Of a stretch of 64,000 nucleotides of DNA, positions 57,892 through 64,000 are shown in pieces. A program made the position numbers and the translations under genes. The DNA comes from Phycisphaeraceae bacterium. Lineage in GTDB: Bacteria > Planctomycetota > Phycisphaerae > Phycisphaerales > UBA1924. Under the pieces are notes generated by a model. The model saw only the letters and a list, made by a program, of their open reading frames with translations, was not told the origin of the DNA and made no database searches. The stretch covers positions 1 to 64,000 of the forward strand of contig JAHBXC010000003.1 in NCBI GenBank assembly GCA_019636675.1, given 5' to 3'. Numbering within the stretch: the first letter of the stretch is position 1; every line of letters begins with the position of its first letter.

Positions 57892-59687
57892 GGCGTGACG
57901 GAGACGATCCCGCCTTCCGACGCTTCCTTGTCGGCGTGTGCGTTCTTGCGGACGGTCGACGGGTTCGAGCGCTGCGTCGAGGCGAGCCCCTTCACGGTTG
58001 TGGCGAGCGTGCTGTCGTCGCCGGCGGCGAGGGTGGCGCCGAAGAAGGTGGCTTCGGGGAGCGCGCCGGCCTCGATGGCGCGGACGGCGCCCAGGAAATC
58101 GGCGACGACGATGTTGCGCAGCGGGTCGCGCGGGTCGGGGAGTGTGGCGCTGATGACGCGCGCGTCGTCGTCGGGGTCTGGCTCGACGCCCTCGCCCTCG
58201 AAGACGGTGACGATGTGGGCGATGAGCGAGTTGAGCCCCTGGGTGTTGTCGAAGGTGGCGAGCGCCTTGCGCAGGACGGGGAAGCGCTCGGGGTCGTAGA
58301 CGGGGCCGAGGGTGTCGGCGATGCCGCCGCCGCGGTTGAGGGCGTGGTCGTAGAGGATGGACGCGTTGTCGCGCATGCGGAGGTCTCGCGCGGCGGCGCG
58401 CCCGATGACGGCGGAGTTGGACGCGATGTCGACGAAGGCGCCGGGCGCGTGGATGGCGCCGGCGACGAGCGCGCGGGAGGAGAGGGAGACGACCTGGTCG
58501 GCCTCGCCGCCGCCGTGGGTGTCGATGACGAAGATCTTGACGCGCGAGGAGTCGACGACGCCGGAGACGCTCTGGTAGGTGCGTGAGGTGTTGTTGCCGA
58601 GGGACTTGGTGAAGCCGACGACGGAGTTGGCGATGGTGACATCGTCGTAGACATAGATCTCGACGCGTGAATCGGCGCCGATGAGTTCGAGCGCGGAGCG
58701 GTCGTAGAGCTCGAAGTCGTTCCGGACGAGGATGCGGACATCGCCCGAGACGCGGATGGTGCCGTTGTTGGCGGTGAGGTTGTGGACGGAGTAGTTGCGC
58801 CCGAGCGCGCCGTTGAAGGTCACGACGCCGCCGCTGCTGGCGGAGACGTTGGCGGTCGGGCCCGGCGCGACGGTTGCGGGGAGCAGGGCGGTGATCGACG
58901 AGACGCCCAGGATGCCCGGGGCGATGGAGGTGAGGGCGGAGGGGACCCGCACGCTGGCGGAGGGGAAGACCAGGTCGCTGACGACGCCTCCGGCGAAGGG
59001 GGCGGCGGACGCCGCGTCGCGCAGGGATGCTGTGGCGTTGTCGCTGACGACGAGTCGCGCGTTCGCGAGCGTGCTGGCGCCGGAGACGCTGAGCTGTCCC
59101 GACGGGGCGAAGGCGACGCCGACGTTGGCGGTATAGAGGGATGGCCCTCGCACGCTGTCGGGCCAGGGGGCGATGAAGGCGCCGCTCTCGACGCGGAGGC
59201 GATCGACGGCGAAGGCGGCGAACTCTGGGAGCGTGGGGTCGATGGCTTCGGTGAGCCGGTTGGTGGGTCGGCGGATGACGCGCTTCTGCTGGATGGAGCC
59301 GATCTGGCCGGCGCCGCCGATGGCGCTGACGAGGTAGAAGCGGTCGGTGGCGGCGACCTGCTCGCCGGAGGTGTTGGTGACGAAGGCGTCGGTCTCGCCG
59401 AGGCGGAAGGCGGCCTTGGCGACGATCGCGCCGTCCGTGAGGTCGTCGCTGGGGGCGACGGAGGTCTGGAGGATGGCCATGGCGAGGTTGGCGCCGGACT
59501 GGGCGGCCCACTTGGCGTTGCTGGAGACCTCGGCGTTGGCGGCGATGGCCGGTGCGGCGTCGCGGCTGGCGACATAGGCGGAGCCCATGACGGTCGCGGT
59601 GCCGAGCGCGACGAGCACGAGGAGCATCGCGACGCCGCGGCGGGAGGCGCGCGGGCGAGCGGCGGTGGTGCGTCGTGTGGCGTTCAT
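57888..59687 (-). CDS. Large pseudopilin-like protein, GspK type
   Basis: The 599-residue product starts with a leader ending ASRRG before VAMLLVLVALGTATVMG. The lack of Glu at mature position 5 is characteristic of GspK-like tip pseudopilins. A large domain follows that is beta-helix-like in composition, with SALELIGADSRVEIYVYDDV, and a low-complexity end. At about twice the usual GspK length, the added domain is unusual. It overlaps gspJ and gspH by 4 bases each. Confidence 0.72.
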   Translation of the reverse strand: MNATRRTTAARPRASRRGVAMLLVLVALGTATVMGSAYVASRDAAPAIAANAEVSSNAKWAAQSGANLAMAILQTSVAPSDDLTDGAIVAKAAFRLGETDAFVTNTSGEQVAATDRFYLVSAIGGAGQIGSIQQKRVIRRPTNRLTEAIDPTLPEFAAFAVDRLRVESGAFIAPWPDSVRGPSLYTANVGVAFAPSGQLSVSGASTLANARLVVSDNATASLRDAASAAPFAGGVVSDLVFPSASVRVPSALTSIAPGILGVSSITALLPATVAPGPTANVSASSGGVVTFNGALGRNYSVHNLTANNGTIRVSGDVRILVRNDFELYDRSALELIGADSRVEIYVYDDVTIANSVVGFTKSLGNNTSRTYQSVSGVVDSSRVKIFVIDTHGGGEADQVVSLSSRALVAGAIHAPGAFVDIASNSAVIGRAAARDLRMRDNASILYDHALNRGGGIADTLGPVYDPERFPVLRKALATFDNTQGLNSLIAHIVTVFEGEGVEPDPDDDARVISATLPDPRDPLRNIVVADFLGAVRAIEAGALPEATFFGATLAAGDDSTLATTVKGLASTQRSNPSTVRKNAHADKEASEGGIVSVTP

Positions 59688-60331
59688 CGCGAAGGGCTCC
59701 TGTGATCGGCGAGGCCGAACGCCGCGAGCATGGTGGTCGTGGTCGCGTCGCCGGGGTCTGCGGCGATCAGGTCGAACTCGACGCGGAGGCGCGCGGAGTT
59801 TCTGAGATTCGCCTCGTCGCTGACGGACCAGCGGACAGCGTCGATGCCGGAGGCGAGGACGACCTCGCGCGTCATGCCCATGGAGCGGAAGGCCTCGATC
59901 ATCGCGATCGGGTTCATGGCGCTGGTGATGACGCTGTTGGAGTTCTGCTTGAGGACGGCGTGCCAGACCTCCGGGAACGCGACGCGCTCGGCGAGGATGC
60001 GCTGGCCGGCGCTGTCGAAGCGGATGAGTCGCAGCTCGAGGAGGTTCGCGAAGCCGGGGGACACATCGTCCTCGAGCCAGAGCGCCACGGACGACGCGTC
60101 GGCCGAGAGCTGCACGGGCGCGAGCGAGGGCTCGACATAGGCGCGGAGCGATTCGCGCACGGCGTGGGCGCGCAGGAGCGACGAGCGGTTCTCGCGGTCG
60201 CCCTGCGCGACGCTGCTGACCGAGGTCATCATCGACGCGATGGCCATCGCGACCATGGCGGTGACGGCGGACGCGAGGAGCAGCTCGACGAGGGTGAGGC
60301 CGCGGCGTGATGGGGCGTGCGCGCGGGTCAC
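59684..60331 (-). CDS. Minor pseudopilin, GspJ-like
   Basis: The 215-residue product has leader APSRRG before LTLVELLLASAVTAMVAM, with Gly at -1 and Glu at +5, so it is a normal substrate for prepilin peptidase. A beta-rich C-terminal domain follows. The GTG start at 60331 overlaps the upstream stop by 4 bases, and its own stop overlaps the gspK-like ATG. Confidence 0.78.
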   Translation of the reverse strand: MTRAHAPSRRGLTLVELLLASAVTAMVAMAIASMMTSVSSVAQGDRENRSSLLRAHAVRESLRAYVEPSLAPVQLSADASSVALWLEDDVSPGFANLLELRLIRFDSAGQRILAERVAFPEVWHAVLKQNSNSVITSAMNPIAMIEAFRSMGMTREVVLASGIDAVRWSVSDEANLRNSARLRVEFDLIAADPGDATTTTMLAAFGLADHRSPSR

Positions 60332-60858
60332 GACGCGGGCTCCGCGATGAAGAGGGTGGCGGAGCAGAGCTCGCCGGTGTCGTCGAAGGCGAAGACGGTG
60401 ACGGAACGACCACGGATGATCGCGCCGCTGGCGGATTCCTTGATGGTGACGTCGAGGACCTCGACGCGCCGCCCGACGGGCCAGTAGGCCTGGGGGTAGG
60501 GCGCGCCGTCGACGGTCTCGAGGGCGCCGGGGTTCTGGACGAGCTCGTCGAAGTCGGGCAGGTCGTCGTAGGGGACGCCGGAGAGCTCGCTGAGCAGGTC
60601 GTCGATGACCATGGCGCCCAGGAAGAGCTTCTGGCTGACGAGGGAGGCGGCCTGGCCGGCGGCGATGGCGCTGGTGAGGGCGAGGACGGTGATGAGAAGG
60701 ATGGCGCTGGCGAGGAGCGCTTCGAGGAGCGTCACCGCCGCGCGCTGGGCGCCCCGGAAGTTTCGGGATGAGCGGGTCGTGGGTCGCACGAGTGAATCGC
60801 TCTCGCCTGGGGTGCGTGCCTGGTGGGATGTCCGAACGGGGTGTGGACCTTCCTCCAT
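60328..60858 (-). CDS. Minor pseudopilin, GspI-like
   Basis: The product is 176 residues from ATG 60858. GTG 60789 would give 153 residues and a more typical 18-residue leader. The prepilin helix begins after QRAA with VTLLEALLASAILLITVL. Ala replaces Gly before the cleavage site. It heads the I-J-K-H operon, whose order matches a type II secretion or type IVa-like pseudopilus tip complex. No pilus ATPase, platform or prepilin peptidase genes lie nearby. Confidence 0.75.
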   Translation of the reverse strand: MEEGPHPVRTSHQARTPGESDSLVRPTTRSSRNFRGAQRAAVTLLEALLASAILLITVLALTSAIAAGQAASLVSQKLFLGAMVIDDLLSELSGVPYDDLPDFDELVQNPGALETVDGAPYPQAYWPVGRRVEVLDVTIKESASGAIIRGRSVTVFAFDDTGELCSATLFIAEPAS

Positions 60859-61068
60859 GACCGAGTGTCGGCGTTCGGTGGTCGCGGGTTTGGGCGAACG
60901 CCCCTCGCGCCGGGGATCGGCCCGAAAGAACCGGTGTGACTTGCCCAAACCCCGGAGAAACCGGGACCCTGACGGGGGAGAACCCCGGGACGCGCGGTTC
61001 CCGGTCCCGAACGGGATTCGTCCGAGAACGCGCGGCCCGGCTTGCCGCGAGGGGTCGGGGAGCGCAGG
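60859..61068. other. Divergent promoter region between the pseudopilin operon and lptF, with a structured element
   Basis: Within these 210 bases GGGTTTGGGC (60886-60895) and GCCCAAACCC (60943-60952) are perfect 10-base arms enclosing 47 bases. Those contain two smaller hairpins, including CCCC with GGGG (60901-60915 area) and CGG with CCG. This gives a three-way-junction-like fold on either strand. Further GC hairpins follow to 61018. It could be an RNA leader for either operon or overlapping operators. Confidence 0.5.
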
Positions 61069-62868
61069 ATGCACACACGCATGCGCCCGCGGATACCCCG
61101 GACCATCCTGAAGATGCTGAGCGCCGACCTGCTGCGTCTGGTGGTGGTCAGCGCGTCGGTGCTGGTGTCGATCGTGGCGTTCTCGACGGCGGTGAAGCCC
61201 CTGGCGGAGGGCACGCTGACGGCGGGGCAGGCGCTGAGCTTCATGGCGCTGGCGGCGCCCCCGATGCTGCAGTACGCCCTGCCCTTCGCGGCGGGGTTCG
61301 CGGCGACGCTGGCGTACCACCGCTTCGCGTCGGACAACGAGGCCAACGCCGCGTACGCCGGGGGGATCGGGCATCGGACGCTGCTGCTGCCGGCGCTGAG
61401 CGTCGGCGCGCTGCTGCTGATCGTGATGCTGGTGCTGCAGCACAGTCTCATCCCCCGGCTGCTGCGCCAGATGGAAGAGCTTGTGACGCGCGACATCGCG
61501 CAGCTGCTGGTGAACGCGGTGGAGCGGGGCGACTCGCTGCGCATCCAGGACGCGATCATCCACGCCGACACGGCGGACCGGCTCGGGCCCGACCCCGTCT
61601 CGGGCGCGCGCGAGCGTCTGCTGCTGGAGGGCGTGCTGGCGATCAGCCCGAACCCGGCCGGGGGCCTGTCGTGGGAAGCCACCGCCCAGCGCGCCGTCGT
61701 TTGGCTGTTCGACGGCGAGGTCGGGCCCGGCGCGGCGGGGGCGGCGGGAGCGAGCGGGACGCTGCTGTCGTCGACGAGCGGCGTGCCCGACGCGACGACC
61801 GAGGGCGCGCAGCGCGGCGCGAGCACGACGACGGTCGTGCTGCAGCTGATCAATCAATCGATCGTGCGCGAGGGGCAGGGGTCGTCGCAGACCGCGGGGG
61901 ATGTCTACCGCTTCGCGGTGCCGGGGGCGTTCCGCGACAAGCCGAAGTTTTATGACTGGAAGGGGCTGCGCGAGCTGCGTCGCAACCCCGACTCGGTGAC
62001 GGGCGTCGACCGGCAGAAGCGCGAACTGGCTCAGGCGCTGGCGATCGACGAGACGCGGCGCGCCATCCGGCTGAGCATCGAGGGCGACGGCGTGCTGCCG
62101 CTGGTCGACCCGGAGGGCCAGTGGGCGCGGCTGACGGCGGGCGGCCTGCGCTGGGATGAGTCGCGCTCGCGTTATGAGCTGCTGCCCCCTCGCGGCGAGG
62201 GCGGCGTCGAGGTGCTCTGGCGCCTCGAGGACGGGCGCGCGCGCATCCAGCGCGCCGAGCGGGCGTGGATCCGCGTCGAGGAATCCCGGGGCGTCGCGGG
62301 CGTGCCGACCATCACGCTCGACCTCGAGGGCGTGGCGACGCGCGAGCCGGGGTCGGCGTCGGCGTCGGCGCCGGGCGAGACGGTTCGCACGCGCCTGGAG
62401 CTGCGCGACCTGGGGCTGGCCGGGGCGGACCTCGCGTCGCTGTTCCGGCTCGGCTCGGACGGGCTGCTGGCGAAGGCGGACTCGCGCGTGGGGCTTGGCG
62501 CCGCGCCGAACTCGACGGACGCGGCGACGGTGGAGGACATCCGGTCGCGCGCGAAGAGCCTGCGCAAGCGCGTGCTGACGGCCAAGAACGAGGCGCTGGC
62601 GCTGATGCACGAGCGCGTCGCGATGTCGTTCGCGTGCCTGGTGATGCTGATGGCGGGCGCGGTGGCGGCGCTGCGCCTGCACGAGGCGCGCCCGCTGCTG
62701 GTGTATCTGAGGAGTTTCTTCCCGTCGCTGGCGACGGTGATCGCGATCAGCTCGGGGCAGAACGTGGCGACCGAGCGGGGGCCCGTGGGGCTGGCGCTGC
62801 TGTGGGGCGCGCTGCTGATCCTGGGCGTGTTTACACTGGTCGAGTATGTCCGCCTGGCGAGGCGATGA
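61069..62868 (+). CDS. LptF/LptG-family permease, lptF-like
   Basis: The 599-residue product has membrane segments near both ends (about residues 22-115 and 515-590) flanking a large periplasmic domain. The family pattern is seen in LVVVSASVLVSIVAFSTAV and LPFAAGFAATLAYHRFASDN, and the C-terminal LVMLMAGAVAALRL. LptF and LptG form the inner-membrane part of the lipopolysaccharide exporter. It is much longer than usual LptF (about 360), mainly in the periplasmic region. The ATG at 61069 has GGGGAGCG upstream. The lptG-like gene follows 18 bases later. Confidence 0.82.
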   Translation: MHTRMRPRIPRTILKMLSADLLRLVVVSASVLVSIVAFSTAVKPLAEGTLTAGQALSFMALAAPPMLQYALPFAAGFAATLAYHRFASDNEANAAYAGGIGHRTLLLPALSVGALLLIVMLVLQHSLIPRLLRQMEELVTRDIAQLLVNAVERGDSLRIQDAIIHADTADRLGPDPVSGARERLLLEGVLAISPNPAGGLSWEATAQRAVVWLFDGEVGPGAAGAAGASGTLLSSTSGVPDATTEGAQRGASTTTVVLQLINQSIVREGQGSSQTAGDVYRFAVPGAFRDKPKFYDWKGLRELRRNPDSVTGVDRQKRELAQALAIDETRRAIRLSIEGDGVLPLVDPEGQWARLTAGGLRWDESRSRYELLPPRGEGGVEVLWRLEDGRARIQRAERAWIRVEESRGVAGVPTITLDLEGVATREPGSASASAPGETVRTRLELRDLGLAGADLASLFRLGSDGLLAKADSRVGLGAAPNSTDAATVEDIRSRAKSLRKRVLTAKNEALALMHERVAMSFACLVMLMAGAVAALRLHEARPLLVYLRSFFPSLATVIAISSGQNVATERGPVGLALLWGALLILGVFTLVEYVRLARR

Positions 62869-62886
62869 ATCGGAGCTGAGTGTCTC

Positions 62887-63966
62887 GTGCGGATCCTCGA
62901 TCGCTACATCGCGCGTCAGTTCGTCGTGAATCTCGCGACGCTGCTCGTGCTGCTGATGTCGCTGACGGTGGCGATCGACGTGCTGCTCAACCTGAACCGC
63001 TTCGTGCGCGTGGGCGCCGAGCTGGCGGGCGAGAGCGGGTCGGTGCGCCATGTCGTGAACACCACGCTGTGGGTGATCGACCTGTGGGGCCCGCGCCTGC
63101 TGCAGTTGTTCAACGCGATCGCGGGTCTGACGATGGTGATCGCGATGGGGTTCACCTGCTCGCAGCTGGTGAAGCGGCGCGAGCTGGTGGCGGCGCTGGC
63201 GTCGGGGGTGAGTCTGCAGCGTCTGGCGGCGCCCTTCCTAGTCGTGGCGCTGGGCGTGACGGCGCTGCAGGCGCTGAACCAGGAGCTGGTGATGCCCAAG
63301 GTGGCGCACCTGCTGACGCGCGGCTCGACCGACGCGCTGCGCCGCGAATTGCGCCCGTTCGAGACGCCGGTAGTGAAGGACGGCTCGGGCCGGCTGTGGT
63401 ACGCGCGGGTGTTCGACGCCGACACGGAGACGCTCGAGGGCGTCTTTGTGTGGGAGCGCGACGAGCGTGGGCGCGTGGCGCGGCGGATCCAGGCGGACCG
63501 GGCGTCGTGGGACGGGGGCGGGTGGCGGTTCGAGAACGGTCGCGCCGGGCCCGACGCGGTCGATCGGATCGCAACGAGTCTCAACCCGCGCGTGCTCGTG
63601 ACCAGACGGTTCGAGGGCTACGGGAACAACCTGTCGTGGAGACAGATCGGCGACATGTTCGAGGGCGCGCCGATGGAGCCCCAGACGCGCGAGCGGTTCG
63701 AGCGCATCCGCTGGGGGCGCTACGCGACGATGGCTGGGAATCTGCTGGCGCTGGTGCTGGTGCTGCCGGCGTTTCTGGTGCGCGAGCCGCGGAACATGCT
63801 GACGCAGTCGATGCGTGCCGCGCCGATCGCGGGGCTGGCGCTGGGCGCGTCGGCGTTCGCGCCGGCGTTCGCGTTGCCCGGCGCGCCGCCGCAGGTCGGC
63901 GTGTTCGCCGCGGCGTTGATCCTGGCGCCGCTGGCGCTGGCGGCGGCGGTGAGTGTGAGGACCTGA
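62887..63966 (+). CDS. LptF/LptG-family permease, lptG-like
   Basis: The 359-residue product starts RILDRYIARQFVVNLATLL, the usual LptG/LptF N-terminus, and has membrane segments at both ends, with LVKRRELVAALASGVSLQRL in between. Length is normal for the family. It is encoded with lptF and is thus probably the second permease subunit of the LPS-export complex. LptB, LptC and LptA are not in the window. A heptanucleotide array starts 5 bases after its stop. Confidence 0.88.
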   Translation: MRILDRYIARQFVVNLATLLVLLMSLTVAIDVLLNLNRFVRVGAELAGESGSVRHVVNTTLWVIDLWGPRLLQLFNAIAGLTMVIAMGFTCSQLVKRRELVAALASGVSLQRLAAPFLVVALGVTALQALNQELVMPKVAHLLTRGSTDALRRELRPFETPVVKDGSGRLWYARVFDADTETLEGVFVWERDERGRVARRIQADRASWDGGGWRFENGRAGPDAVDRIATSLNPRVLVTRRFEGYGNNLSWRQIGDMFEGAPMEPQTRERFERIRWGRYATMAGNLLALVLVLPAFLVREPRNMLTQSMRAAPIAGLALGASAFAPAFALPGAPPQVGVFAAALILAPLALAAAVSVRT

Positions 63967-63970
63967 AGAA

Positions 63971-64000
63971 GGCACGGGGCACGAGGCACAAGGCACACGG
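63971..64000. repeat. Heptanucleotide array 7 (GGCACGA type), cut by the window edge
   Basis: The units read GGCACGG, GGCACGA, GGCACAA, GGCACAC and continue to the window edge. Unit family and phase match arrays 4 and 6. Confidence 0.85.

Noticed and set aside
60886-60952. Cyclic-di-GMP riboswitch
   Set aside because: The conserved GEMM core bases are not found. Only the general stem architecture is suggestive.

Overview
The window looks like chromosomal DNA from a GC-rich, Gram-negative-type bacterium of the Planctomycetota, most probably class Phycisphaerae. This is inferred from gene content only. Two LptF/LptG-type permeases, a YceI protein and several lipoproteins imply an outer membrane. 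The HYExAFE and DUF1569 proteins, the pseudopilin set, tandem paralogues ending in an HGRxPxTLxEA signature, and the unusual EF-Tu switch I point to planctomycetes. I see no prophage, insertion sequence, CRISPR array or rRNA. The accessory signal lies in small interspersed repeats and gene-level oddities.

Layout. 1-649 is a palindrome-rich spacer. 650-4311 holds a membrane protein, an orphan cytosine-5 DNA methyltransferase, an arsenite methyltransferase with a clear promoter, and a DUF4230 protein. 4410-5222 is deoC carrying an in-frame repeat insertion. 5353-8743 is the translation/secretion block tRNA-Thr, tuf, rpmG, tRNA-Trp, secE, nusG. It is followed by an entericidin-like mini-gene and the opposing rplM-rpsI pair rather than the usual rplKAJL-rpoBC. 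10680-20027 holds a CPBP protease, a DUF1569 protein, a lone atpD, two tandem paralogues, a type II DAHP synthase and a histone H1-like protein. holA follows at 20132.

21273-34429 is a MoxR/von Willebrand factor A cluster: lipoprotein, coiled-coil membrane protein with a Cys knuckle, solute-binding protein, double-vWA protein, MoxR ATPase, TPR protein, DUF58 protein and BatA-like protein. These probably form a membrane-associated chaperone or sensor assembly. 34557-44265 contains aroC, an MFS transporter, a threonine-aldolase-like enzyme, a HAD hydrolase, rpiB, a YrdC-like/phosphatase fusion and an M32 carboxypeptidase. 44415-49831 has a DUF4143 ATPase in an AT-richer pocket, a lone nuoH, ruvX, yceI and a LolA-like protein. 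49815-57325 has a TPR metallopeptidase, a signal peptidase I with a large insertion, a RicT homologue, three small exported proteins and a HYExAFE protein. 57355-60858 is a four-gene minor pseudopilin operon (I-J-K-H) joined by 4-base overlaps. 61069-63966 is an lptF-lptG pair.

Three classes of short repeat recur. Heptanucleotide tandem arrays occur at seven places, most within a few bases of a stop codon. Modular palindromes share GGTGCCAC/GTGGCACC flanks but have interchangeable inner stems. A 41-bp GC-rich hairpin element occurs once between genes and once inside deoC, where it is translated.
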